Assembly: GCA_029945375.1 (NCBI GenBank)
Contig: CM057065.1
Location: forward strand, 558,001 to 622,000
Direction: 5' to 3'
Length of the DNA stretch: 64,000 bases
Origin: Agaricus subrufescens
Taxonomy: Eukaryota; Basidiomycota; Agaricomycetes; Agaricales; Agaricaceae
Part shown: in pieces, positions 22,921 to 33,652 of the stretch
How the letters are laid out: each line of letters begins with the position of its first letter
Position numbering within the stretch: the first letter of the stretch is position 1
Made by a program: the position numbers and the translations under genes
The notes under the pieces: model-generated
What the model saw: the letters and a program-made list of their open reading frames with translations, nothing else
The model's database searches: none
What the model was told of the DNA's origin: nothing

Positions 22921-24625
22921 ATGCACCGACACACAGGCGTTTTGATAATTCCTGTTCTCCTTATTACCTGGCTGGCCGGAACAGCAACCGCAGCCTCAGG
23001 AACCACCTGGTAGGGACTTTTTTCGCTGCGGTTGCAGGTGCCAAGGACTAACGAGAGCCTCTAGTAACGCCACTACACCTTGTCCTGATTCTGCCCCTTG
23101 TTGCAGTACGTTCAAGCCCTGTGGTCTCCCCATCTATTATAAGACCTGAACATGATTTATAGGCGAATTTGGATTTTGTGGAGACGACACTGTAAGCCTT
23201 TTCTTCGAAAGGCTAATCTTTTACGACACGTGGAGCTGATTGAGCGGTGGGCTTGATTGACGATCAGTTCTGTTTGGGTGGCTGTAACCCTTTTGCCTCC
23301 CACTCCGTTGACTCGTGCCGTCCTAACCCAATCTGCGAGGATACTACCGTAAGCATCTTTGTTGCCTACGATGGGCCTCATTTGACAAGGTGTAGTACAC
23401 TTTTGCGGATAACTCGCGAATCCTTTCCAATGCGGACTATTTCGAAGGAAATGCTTCCGAGTACGGTGAGTGCTTTCATTGTATGTTATTTAGAAGTAAT
23501 CTGATGTTTGCTTTGCGATGGCGTCCTATAGACTGGCTTGTTGATAAGGGGAATATCATGAACACGAATTCGAGTGGAGGGGAGCTTGTTCTGACACTTA
23601 CCCAAGATAACGGAGGAACCAGACTTTCTTCTACGAGATATGTTTATTATGGCACCATAAGTGCTAAGAGTACGTCAATATCGTTTCCTACTGCTCTCGA
23701 CGTTTTCTGAGCTGATCAATCTGTAGTGAAGACCGGAAAATGGGGAGGTGTCGTCACAGCGTTTATCACTATGAGTGATATCAAAGACGAGATTGATTGG
23801 GAGTTCCCTGGTGCTAAAACTACTGAAGGACAAACGAACTATTTCTGGCAGGGGGTCATTCGTATGTGTTCTTTACCTCTCCTGAGAGAATCAAAAGCAA
23901 ATAGGGTCTTCTCCCCAGCGGATAAAACTAATGGAAAAACGACTACTCAACCTCTTTCGGATACATTCAGCAACTATCATGAATACACTGTGAGTATCTT
24001 TTATCGCCATTCGATGTTGTAATGACTTATTCACTTGGCATATGAAGATCGACTGGCAACAAGATCAGTTGAGCTTTTTAATTGATGGAAAGGTTCAAAA
24101 CACCGTCAAGAAGTCCGACACGATCGATTCGAAAGGTGTCGCTCATTACCCAAGTACCCCGTCCCGCATTCAGCTCTCGTAAGTGATTGGTTTTTATCAT
24201 TCTACAATGGTTGCTAAAATTCATATCCTCAGCCTTTGGCCTGCTGGTATTGATGGTGTAGCACCTGGAACTGTTGAATGGGCTGGAGGTATGATTGACT
24301 GGGATAGTCCTGATTATAAGGCTGCCGGTATGTCATCACATCAATATATTTCAATTGCTTTCTTTACTTACCATAAACAATGCGTTCAGGTCATTTCTAT
24401 GCTACTGTTCAATCTATTCAAGTCAAATGTGCCAACGTCAAAAAACCTACCGCCAATGATACCTCATATGTGTATTCCAATTCTTCTGACCACTCTTCAC
24501 CTGCGATTTCTCTCAGTAATCATTCGACCTTGTTAAATTCCGCTCCTGTCGATGGTGTTACTGGTATGCATGGAATGTTTGTTGGATTGATTGCTTTGTT
24601 CCTTGCTTTCGTACATTTGTTTTGA
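22921..24625 (+). CDS. GH16 Crh/Utr2-type chitin-glucan transglycosidase, GPI-anchored
   Basis: Eleven exons, from ATG at 22921 to TGA at 24625, give about 380 residues with consistent phases. Crh enzymes act outside the plasma membrane and transfer chitin chains onto β-glucan, crosslinking the wall. Visible in order: a signal peptide (HTGVLIIPVLLITWLAG, cut near ATAAS); a Cys-rich segment CPDSAPCCSEFGFCG...FCLGGCNP...DSCRPNPIC (about residues 42-88), like the chitin-binding-type region of Crh proteins; the GH16 catalytic signature DEIDWEFPG (about 175), in which the two glutamates act as nucleophile and acid/base; then HEYTIDWQQDQLSFLIDG and a WPAGIDG block. A Ser-rich stalk leads to a C-terminal hydrophobic tail (GMFVGLIALFLAFVHLF) typical of a GPI signal. 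This links the gene to the PIG-X gene at 17.2 kb. The signal-peptide exon is short and easily missed. Confidence 0.9.
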
Positions 24626-24893
24626 TTGTTCGGAATAATGTGGTTTACCGTCGCTTTGTCTATAGTCCTCTATACCCGACGTACTGTAGATGTTTAATCG
24701 ATTCGTCGATCGTGACATGTTTTTACAGGTATAATAGTACAAGCATTGAATATTTCCATAGTAACAATGACATATGGCTGTAATCTCACTAATCTGATGT
24801 GTAGAAAGCGGGGAGCTGAAGGCCGATGGCCGAGGCCAATGATTGAGCTCGGATCATAAGTCGTTGTCAACAACTGTAAACAAAGGTACCATC

Positions 24894-26189
24894 ATGTACT
24901 TCGACCTCAATATTCCCTTACCGCAACCACCGGCTCACCCGAGCAGCAAAAAGGGGAAAGGAAAGCAAGATGATGCATTTAGTTCTGCTCAGCTAGAAGC
25001 CATAGAGGCGCACATTGACCTTCTTGTTCATTGTACGCGCAGCCTTTACATTCTTTATCAAAAATATCTGACTTCTGTTAGTAGGATACACCGTTCTAGG
25101 GTTTGCACATACGGTGAATAAACGCGTTGAAAAGACGCATGTCAATATCTTGGACAGTCTCCTCCCACGGCTTCGAAAGCGCGATGGGATATTGTATCTC
25201 AAAAGACTGAATATCATCCTGGATGAAGATAGCGAAAAAGGTTTCGGTTTGGTATGTTTTTTCGCCAATAATTTATAGTTCATGAATCAAGTATTGACGT
25301 TTTTGTAGGTCAATGCCAGCATACCTATGTTCGATACATATGACATTATCGCCCTCATCCCAACGACTCAAGCTACTTTCTCTCTCGCGTGTTTGACACA
25401 TAGTCAACCGTCGCCACTTACGGCTCATGTCATCGCTCTACCCCTCACCCTTCCTCGTCTTTCTTTCCATATGAAACATACCCTTGTTAGAACGGCTATC
25501 AAAAACGGATCGGTGTTCGAGATAAATTATGTTGGTGCTTTAGGGGGACAGCATGATGCGGTAATGATGGAAGCTGGGGTAGGTGAAACTGGAGCATCGG
25601 CAAAGAGGAATTGGTGGGCTGCGGCACGCGAGGTTGTGAGAGTGACGAAGGGGAAGAGTTTGTTATTGAGTGGAGGTGCTGCTTCGGCTGGTGATCTTCG
25701 TGCTCCGAGAGACGTTGGTAATTTGTATGTGGTTTATTCTTCTGCGTGTTAGGTTCTTGTTTTACACTGACTTATAGGGTGACGATGCTTGGATTACCGC
25801 AGGATGCTGCGCACGCTATGTCAACTACGAATGCTAAATCTCTTGTTTTACGTGCTCGTGAGTATTTCATTGCCTCAGTCCATGTGTACCTGCTGAGAAA
25901 ATTGCCAGAAACACGAAGAACGTATCGGGCTGTCTTTTCCGAACCTCGGCTCGTGATTTCTGGATCGTCTAATCAAACGCCTGATACTCCCTCAATCGCA
26001 AACAAAACCACTTCGGTGACAAGTGTAGCTGACCTGGCGCCTCCAGCGGCCCCACCATCTAGGAAACGTGCTTTGGAAGATTCGATTACCGATGATATTC
26101 GAGCTTCTGATCTCGCCGATAAACAAGGTGCATCGAAGAAAAAGAAGCAGAAAAAAGATCGACATCGGAAGGCAGACGCTGTATCTTAG
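24894..26189 (+). CDS. RPP1: RNase P/MRP protein subunit RPP1 (Rpp30 family)
   Basis: Five exons (24894-25032, 25082-25251, 25309-25724, 25778-25857, 25909-26189) total 1086 bases, or 361 residues, all in frame. Rpp1/Rpp30 is a core protein of the nuclear RNase P and RNase MRP ribonucleoproteins, which process tRNA 5' leaders and pre-rRNA. It forms a TIM-barrel-like (PHP-related) fold. Seen here: MYFDLNIPLP at the start, LGYTVLGFAHTV, THVNILDSLLPRL, YLKRLNIILDEDSEKGFGL, the YDIIALIPTTQATFSLAC block, HTLVRTAIKNGSVFEINY, RNWWAAAREVVRVTKGKSLLLSGGA and LRAPRDVGNL, all hallmarks of the family. The C-terminal exon is disordered and ends in a Lys-rich stretch (KKKKQKKDRHRK) that looks like a nuclear or nucleolar signal. 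ATG 24894 was preferred over the upstream in-frame start at 24843 because family members start at MYFDLN. Confidence 0.9.
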
Positions 26190-26239
26190 TCTTTCAGAAA
26201 ACGAAATCATTGGAACTTCATGTTCTATTTGAGCAACGG

Positions 26240-27439
26240 TTACATCGCTAACATAAACTGAGAATCTACGATCCCCCGACATGCAGTCCACCTGGTACGA
26301 AAAGGATTGAGTTTGGTATCATCGTGATAATCAGACGTACTGTTGACGTGGAGGACCTGCCCAGTCATCATGTTCGAATCGCTAGAAGCGAGGAAGACAT
26401 ATGCCGGTCCCAATTCGGCTGGTTGGGCAGCGCGGCCGTGCAGTGGGGTACCAACACCCCATCCTTCCATATTCTCAGGTGTTCTGGAAGCTGGTTGTAA
26501 CGGTGTAACAACTGGGCCCGGTGCCACCGCATTGACACGGATTCCTTTAGAGACAAGGTGGCACGATAGGGAACGTGTGAATGCTACGCCCGCGCCCTTG
26601 GTTGCGCTATAATCGACTGCAGCCATGTTAGAATGCAGAACATTAGAGTGTTAGCTGTGCTCACTGAGCGAGGGTGCGCCCGCATAGGCGACCACCGACG
26701 TAGTGTTTATGATGCTGGACCCTCTCTTCAAATGGGGCAGAGCGAACTTGGTGACAGCAAACATCTGGATAATGTTCGACTTGAAACTGCTCTCGACAGA
26801 GCCTAAATCGATGTCCTCGAAGTTGTCACACATTCTGTCTAAGGTTCAGCTAATACGCAGACAAAGAGTATGATACAGAACTTACAATTGTTTAGATGCA
26901 TTATTGACCAGAATATCCAGCTTGTGGAACTTTTGTAAATGATTCTCGACGAGGCCCTTGCAATGATTGTTGTCCCTGAGGTCACAGGCGACACAATTAA
27001 CTTTGGCGCCGAAGCTCCCTATCTCCTTTGTTGCTGCTACTGCATCATCTCGCTCCTCAGGGAGGTGGGAGATCGTGATTCCTGCGCAGCCTTCTCGAGC
27101 GAACATGATAGCGGCGGCCCGTCCTATGCCGCTATCTCCACCGGTGATGAGCGCCGCCTTACCTTGGAGCCTTCAACTCTGGTAAGCCCATGGCATAACC
27201 TTGTTGCGGTTACTTACTTTCCGCTGCCTTGATATTCTTTGAGACTAGGCTTGCCCTCGTCATCCCAGACTTCCAATTTTGAGTGGTCTACTCCGGCTGT
27301 TGGCGAATGGATTACTATAAGTCAATCGATCACGATCATCGTACTCACGTCTCATTTGCTTCTCTAACCCAGGCAAATGCTGTGTTTGCTTTTCTGGAAA
27401 GGCGTTCGGGTACGCAGTAACGACGTCTGATGTGCTCAT
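26240..27439 (-). CDS. Short-chain dehydrogenase/reductase (SDR)
   Basis: Five exons (27349-27439, 27218-27296, 26886-27170, 26665-26834, 26240-26616) sum to 1002 bases and encode 333 residues. It has the NAD(P)-binding TGGDSGIGRA loop after a short N-terminal extension (about residue 65), DxxD-like CDLRD, an NNAS motif in place of NNAG (about 147), the INTTSVV catalytic-Ser strand, and the YSATK catalytic Tyr/Lys pair followed by RVNAVAPGPV. The extension (QHLPGLEKQM...PSLKEYQGSGKLQGKAALITGG) is that of the YghA/glucose-ribitol dehydrogenase-like SDR group. The substrate is unknown; a carbonyl or polyol reductase is the likely class. The last 25 residues are not conserved in character and could include a missed small intron. 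The 5' end faces the RAD51-like gene across 352 bp. Confidence 0.85.
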
Positions 27440-27791
27440 GGTTACTTGTTCGTGGATAGCCTAGAGTTCCTTTAGTATTTAAAGATAATGTCCTTGGAGC
27501 GAATAAGTGTTGGCCCATCGCAGCGTTGGATGCATACGCCAAATGTTGGTATGAAGTTTCGTCGACATGACGCAGAAATCAAGGTCAGCCATGAATAGCT
27601 TCACGTCACCGTGGTGGTACCCCAAAGAAGCATGCGTCAGCGCTTCGCTCATTCTTTGCGTACTAAGTCGGTGCTGCTCCCTGCAACTACCGGGTCACGT
27701 GCGGGTTCTGATTGTGGTGGTACACGTCTGCGGCCCTCTGTAGTTGTGTACCACCACAGTTGCACGACCCACGATGTCATCGCGGCCCATC
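27440..27791. promoter_or_regulatory. Divergent promoter with a 13-bp perfect inverted repeat
   Basis: The 352 bp between the start codons of the SDR gene (minus) and the RAD51-like gene (plus). It contains TGTGGTGGTACAC at 27713-27725 and its exact inverse at 27746-27758, with a 20-base spacer. The core GTGGTGGTAC occurs once more at 27611-27620, so there are two direct copies and one inverted copy. This looks like a binding site for a dimeric regulator shared by both genes. The factor is unknown. Confidence 0.5.
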
Positions 27792-29053
27792 ATGTCTTTA
27801 AGGATCCGGAAGGCTATAAAGGATGCTCTGGCATTGAATGGTTACGATACTGTTCAGGATGTCGTCTCTGCACCCCGAACATCCCTCGCCCACGGTTAAT
27901 CCGCTTTCCCTCCCTCCCGAAATGCGATAACTTGACGAATGGCTGATGCTTGTCGTAGAACTGAGTATGAGCGTCGCTGAGGTTGAGGACCTTATCCAGC
28001 AGATCCAAAGCCCTCCTACACAGAACACAACTATGCCTTTGACGCAGAATGCGGCTGTCATCATGAAGACAACGCGAACCTTTTCTACCCGATGGGAACC
28101 CCTTAACAAGCTTTTGGACGGCGGTCTAGTGCAAGGTCATATCCTCGAACTGTCCGGACCTCCTGGATCTCCCAAGGAGAATATTGCCATTGACATCGTG
28201 TCATCCTTTCTCGAATCCGGCGAGGAGGTCATTTTTGTCGGTAGCCCTTGATTTCGCGGTCGGTTAGGGAACGTGTACGCTCAGACTCTTGTGCTCTAGA
28301 TTGTCAGAATATGACTTCGCTCGAGAAGCTTCGTGGAAAAACTTCGGGTTGGTGTTCATGAAGATTATCCTCTCTGGCGATTGTTGATGACGGCGTCGAT
28401 TAGGAGTCCCCCTGACCAGGTCCTATGGGCTACATTATTTAAGGATCTTGACTCCTGGCGAGCTCATGGTCTTTCTGCACTCCTTGAACGTACTACTGGA
28501 CTCGAAGCCGAGGGTCGCGTTATTAGTGCTCAACTCGTTTTCATTTCCTTTCACAACATTCCCTCAACCGTACGCCAAGTCGGGTATCCTTGAACAGATC
28601 AAGCAAATTCTCATCATGGTAACCGCTGTCAGAAACTTGACAGTCCGTCGTTATACCTTGTTTCATTATTAATACATCTTAATAAGCAACTACTTAGGTG
28701 TTAACGACATGTCAACTAGCTACTAGGATGCTCAAGGATGACGGGTCTATTGGGACCTTTGAAGAAGGAGGAAAGGTTGTGATGGTACCTCGACCAGGTA
28801 AGAACTATTCGCCTTATCGTTTATCATTGTAGTTGATCATGAACCTTACAGGTAGTTCTTATCTCCCATCGGGCAGATCTCATCGAGTCATACTTTCGTA
28901 TGACGGTCCAGCCACAGGGTATTTATGCAATTAATCATTCCTCATCACCGCCGACTCAGATCTGACGGATTGTTTATCAGTGTCATGTATTTGTTATCGT
29001 CTTTCCAAACGGGCAACGCCGAACGCGTACGATACGAGCCTTACGTGCTTTAG
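27792..29053 (+). CDS. RAD51-paralogue-like recombination protein (RAD51C-type)
   Basis: Exon 1 (27792-27894) encodes MSLRIRKAIKDALALNGYDTVQDVV, a helix-hairpin-helix-like N-terminal block. Exon 2 (27959-28240) has the RecA-core entrance TRWEPLNKLLDGGLVQGHILELSGPPGSPKE with Walker A. Later exons give VDCQNMTS (from 28300), HYLRILTPGELMVFLHSL...ALLVLNSFSFPF (from 28420; Walker B-like), IKQILIM...LTVLTTCQLATRM, GSSYLPSGRSHRVIL and a final exon ending ERVRYEPYVL with TAG at 29051-29053. The order and spacing match eukaryotic Rad51 paralogues, which help load Rad51 on single-stranded DNA. The Walker A loop reads GPPGSPKE instead of GPPGSGKT, so ATP binding may be altered. The splice between 28300 and 28420 is not resolved; GGTTG|GTGTTC to GACCAG|GTCC keeps the frame. 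Confidence 0.75.
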
Positions 29054-29193
29054 TAGGTTCGAGGCCCACCAAATTCATAAGTGACCGGTCACAAGCTCAA
29101 TTCAAATATCAGACATATACAAATCAACGGTAACTAGCATAACGATAATCGACTGGCATATTCCATCAGAAACAGCTATCGGGCATTGGATAT

Positions 29194-29484
29194 TCAGCAG
29201 CTGCAGGATCCCTTGCTAGCGCAAGTGCAGTCCTTGCCAGAACCGCCGCAGGAGCACTTGAAAGAACACGATCAGGATTGAATCGAAAGAACGACGGGTC
29301 GAAGTAGAACTCACGGCCTCACCGTGGGCCTTGTTAGTGCAGCTCTGGCAGCTGCATTGGCCCTTGGGGCAAGCACAGGAGCTTTGAGGTCCGCAGGAGC
29401 TAATCGAAAAGCAGTGAGCAACGATACAATCGCCATCGATTGTTGGGAAGCCTACGAGCAGTCGTTTGCGCAGGTGCAGGCCAT
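29194..29484 (-). CDS. Metallothionein, 58 residues, three exons
   Basis: Exons 29456-29484 (29 bases), 29315-29399 and 29194-29256 join to 177 bases, with both introns GT-AG and the frame intact. The protein has 15 Cys in 58 residues, arranged as CTC at the start, then CAC, CSC, a spacer TNKAHGEA, and CSC, CTC, CSC at the end. So there are two Cys-rich halves with C-x-C pairs and no aromatic residues, as expected of a fungal metallothionein. Such proteins bind Cu(I) or Zn/Cd through thiolate clusters in the cytosol and are usually induced by metal. The single His sits in the linker. The exons are too short to appear as ORFs, so the gene is easily missed. No metal-response element was identified with confidence upstream. 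The call rests on composition and spacing rather than on close identity. Confidence 0.85.
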
Positions 29485-31654
29485 TGTCAATGAGTAAGAT
29501 TTGAGCGTAGGTGTGAATGGAGTAGGAGTGTAAGTCTTGGTGCTGATAATCGGGACGAGAGGAGGCTCTTAAATACGGTCGCAAATGGCAGCTTCAATTA
29601 TCTAAGCGGCAAGCAACAAAACACCAAGCATCGCCGATATCAGCCCCTCATACGATAACATAAGCAGTAAGCTATGGTGTTGGGTGATGACGAGTTGGAT
29701 ATAGATGCACTCGATACGGTAATACGGCCGCCGAGGATGGGCAGAGATTTTTGGAACTTCGAAATGAGAATGACTCCTTGGCTGTTCTTGGTTTCCCCTG
29801 AGGTAGACCCTTGGGGATGGAGAAGCCATGCTGGCAGAGCTAAGTTTGTGTGGTTGCATCGTGACTATCGATCCTCGTGATTTTGCTTTAGCCGCTTCGC
29901 CACGAGGTCCTCGATTTATCAACCGAAATTACCGCCATTGGCCGCCGATAAAATTTCAGAGTTATCTGGCTCCGTGGTTCTTTTAATTTATCCTACACTT
30001 TAGAGGGCGGACGAATAACTTTCGCTGGAGACTGCTCGTCTGTTTGGGATACTTTATGGTTTATGGGTACAGCCGGCGTAGCTATCTGCCAAACCATGCC
30101 TCTGGGCTGCCGAAAGGTTCTACATGACAAATTGACTTTTCAACATATGGGCACATCGTGATCACAAATTGAACAGCCCAATTACGTATATCTATCAATC
30201 GAAAGTGGAATCGTTTCGGTTCATGCCGACGGCTTGAGGTCAAATCTCAGAAGATGTGCTATTTGTATACATGACTCGTACACGCTGTGCGAATACTCCG
30301 ACGGGTTCGCAACCTGCGGAAAGCTGGTACTAGATGTACTTTTCCTATTAAAAATTACGCTGGCTTACACTAAGCTTTGAACTATGCGTTTCTATCTCAA
30401 AAATTTTGATCACAAGTTGAGGGATGATCTACTTTCGTCGATAAGATTACAAACTGTGACGCGCTAAGAACTCAAATATCTGGACTTCCCCGAGGTAAAA
30501 TGACAATTAGACAGGGGACAAGTTGTTCTCTTTGAGGTTTCTTCCGTTCATTTGCCGGGCTACAAATATCTTATGTCTCCTCGCTCATTACAGTGTTCCT
30601 CGGCGATGTGCCATTTTTCGCTTTAGTATCATTCTATCTATCTCTTGCAAGAATAACTTGCTCATTGTTCTTTTCAGATTCTGGCTGGTTCTCTGTGCTA
30701 TCTGTTTCAAACAAAAAAAAGATTTTGTTCTAACGCAATGCGGTTAACAGCTCCATCTAATCGCAGTAACAATGGGAATGATAATCATGTTAATGGTAAT
30801 ACATCTCTGGAAAGGTTCGAAGATGACAACTGTGACGAATAAATAAACTATAAATACCAGATATACACCAGATCATTGGAGAAAGGAGGTGGGTAAAAGA
30901 ATAGGAAGCCAAGTAGAAGACAAGCGTTGTGAAATCTTTCAAATTCCTATATCTAGGCCTTTCAGGGCTGCAGTGGATAATGCTCAGAACGATTCAACGC
31001 GAAGTGGGAAAGCTGTTACCTCCACTAAGGATCGAATTGCATATACATAGAGTCAGTTTTGGGTGATCGCGATTTCCCAGGACAATACTCAGGCACAGCT
31101 ATTTTTAAACAAGGTATATTTTTGGGTTGCCGAACTCTTAAGCCTCAGGCAAAGCACGCATCGCCTCACTTCCTTGACTGAGCCCCCTTGCGCAGCTAGT
31201 CCTGCTCGGAAGTTGCCACTGGGCGGCGATCGGGGCAGTTCGCGTTGATTATCTTTGAACTGTCAGCTGGCACAGGTTTACATTGGTAGAATTGTTCCCA
31301 AGAGCTCCCTAGCGCGTCACGAATATTTTGCCCCAAGTTAAGTTTTTCATATAGGATGGCTCAAGAAAGAGAATAAGTTTCCTAATCGTGTCCCGGTCAT
31401 GGCTTTGTGTCATTGACGACTCGGAGCAGAACGAAGTGAACTGTCAAGGTTGTGGAGAAACATTGGAGAAACGTTCTTCAAAGTATATTTTCAGTGAGCA
31501 GTAGCAGAAATCCAAAATGAAGATGCGTCAGGGGCTGAGACACGCTGAGGGAGGTCAAAATTAAGCTGTCATGGTTTTTCATCGAGGCTTCACGGTATAC
31601 GCCACCCGTTTGGTCATCGGCGCCGTAAAACACCACCAGGTCGACTCGATATCA
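29485..31654. other. Intergenic, 2.2 kb, no gene seen
   Basis: It should contain the metallothionein promoter (TTTAAG near 29570 on the + strand read in reverse). ORFs at 29602-29922 and 30523-30747 have no recognisable content. The stretch marks the change from the gene-dense housekeeping block to the NACHT cluster. Confidence 0.4.
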
Positions 31655-32560
31655 TTACTTCAACAAAGGAGTACACCCACTCCTCAGAGGATGTTCATGA
31701 GAGCGAGGTTGATTCAATAACGAAGGGCCGACAAGTTCCCCATACAGTACCACCATACTCCTCACGCTCCTCTCGCGAGAGTCTACAACAAAACCAATAG
31801 GCCCACTTCGATTCACCATCTTCTGTCTCACTCCAACAAAATGAACTTCTAAATAGCAGTGTCCAGCTGACGGCAATAAAATTGGAACAACATAATTCAA
31901 GTTTCGTGTCTTCAATGCCTCGAGTTGTTGGAGCCGATTAGAGCAGAAGGTTCACGTCAATGTCCCTGTGGACGCAGGAACATCAGCTCTTTTACAAAAC
32001 AATCAGTCATTCTTGATTCTTCCCTCTTTCGCATCTGTTTACCCATCCATATTATACAACAACGTTCATTCTATGGGTTGTTTCAGACACAAGTTACACT
32101 CGATCCTCTACAAGGCAAATACTATAGGTGAGAAAGTTCGTTAATGTTGAGCTGTATCTTCGCAGGGTTATATGTAAAAGCGGTAACCGCCTTGAGGGGA
32201 AATTATCTGAGTACGCCGTGTATCATGCATTGATGGCGTCTACACTTATCCTTAGATTTAGGTTCAGCCTCACAAACGGCGAAGAGATAGATCTGATGAA
32301 GAACTGACGAGCACCTAAGCCACGTAACTGATTCAGCGGAAAACCCAAAAAAAGGGGTTAAAGCGGTGAGGACATGGATGCAGAAATCACTCTGCTATGG
32401 AATTAGTCTATTCCGGTTACATTCCGTCAATGGCCCGTTGATAATACTCATTCGGATTCCACCAGTGTTTCAGTCAATCCCTCCGTCAAAGGGCCAGCTA
32501 CGCAGGGTCGTCTCTAGTGGTATGACCATTTATGAGGGCGCCACCACTGCATAGTGGTCA
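31655..32560 (-). pseudogene. Decayed NACHT-family 3' end (fragment H)
   Basis: The segment near 31750-31910 translates to NLNYVVPILLPSAGHCYLEVHFVG, the same module as AVPIMFTSS..CxxEVGFVD in the cluster genes. After a frameshift it continues DGESKWAYWF. Near 32160-32260 and 32310-32480 the nucleotide sequence still aligns with the small D-S-R exon and with the 3' end of the main exon of copy A (for example AGCCACGTAACTGATTCAG against AGTCACGTAACTCTCTCAG). No open frame remains. This is a dead copy on the same strand as copy A. Confidence 0.65.
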
Positions 32561-33066
32561 CCTCTAGGATCAATGCACGATGAGCATGCAGCTCTTGAAC
32601 TTCGTGCGGAATTTCATCCCTTTCCTAGTGCATTTAGTTCAGTGATATGGTTTTTGATGCCTAGCTGTAGATGTCGACAGAGCCAGGTTAGTCGTTAAGC
32701 CACTACTAGTAATCATGTAATCATATGAAGAGCTCCAAGCCGACGACAGCCCCCGAGCCTTCCAGTCTCTTTCACCCAATGTAACGCAATTGGCAATTTT
32801 AGGGCACCGGCTATTACCGAGATTTACAAGAGGATGAAATAAACCTTCGCTGACAGAAGTGCTTAGTTGGGAGTGCGGTGATTAGTGGTGGTCCGCGCTC
32901 GTGCCACAAGCGCAGACTCAGCTGAGGATTTCTCGGAGGTGATGGGTAACAAGCGGCAAGCATGACTATACATGTACAAATACGAGTTCATTGGCCGAGA
33001 AAATTCTCCGTCCAGTTGAGTACTCGCTCCTCAAAGTTCAGCAAGAAAATTCAATTTTAATGTAGA

Positions 33067-33410
33067 TCAAAGGATCATGTAACCATACAACCATCTCAAA
33101 CCTTCTACTCTCCTCGAACGGGATTGCGCATCAAAACCCGGGCCGGTATGTCCACTCCGAGATACCATCCTGTGGATCAGCAAACCGAACCTCCACGCAA
33201 CAGTCCCAGCCAAGATGAACAAAATCAGGACTCTGGGCTTGAGTTTTCCAACTTTCCAACTGTTGTTCAGTACGTTGGAGACAATGACAGCTTCTGTCAT
33301 AAAACGCGGTTCTCTCCATTTCTGATTCTTTCCTTCTTCCCACTCGCCTTCTCTTCCATGCTGCATAACACCTATTCAATAGATGGTAGCAAATGACGTT
33401 CTGCTAATTG
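33067..33410 (-). pseudogene. Orphan C-terminal exon of the NACHT family (fragment G)
   Basis: The frame reads RTAFYDRSCHCLQRTEQQLE, then SPDFVHLGWDCCVEVRFADPQDGISEWTY, then stops after RPGF. This is the CxxC/EWTYW module alone (CHC replaces CxxC). No NACHT exon lies upstream before copy A's own 3' end. It is probably a remnant of a copy whose body was lost. Confidence 0.65.
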
Positions 33411-33652
33411 GCCGAAGCGCAGGCATCGAGGGACGTGGAGCACAAATGGGGCTTTCAGAATCGTGGTAGAGAGGCAAACGGAAAGAACAGTAGTCGAGCA
33501 CCGACATAAGGAACCCTGAGCAAGTGATCAAGCACAACGTGTGTGTTGATACGTGGCACAAAGGACGTTTTTCATCAAATCGGCGTTAAGGTATCTATCT
33601 GCTAGGGAACTAATTGACGGGTATATCATATAGCACTATTGTAGTTCAAACT

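Noticed and set aside
29602..29922. Minus-strand ORF of 106 codons upstream of the metallothionein
   Set aside because: No recognisable content. It lies in the presumed metallothionein promoter.
30523..30747. Cys- and Phe-rich 74-codon + strand ORF
   Set aside because: Hydrophobic by composition only, with no signal of a family or flanking exons.
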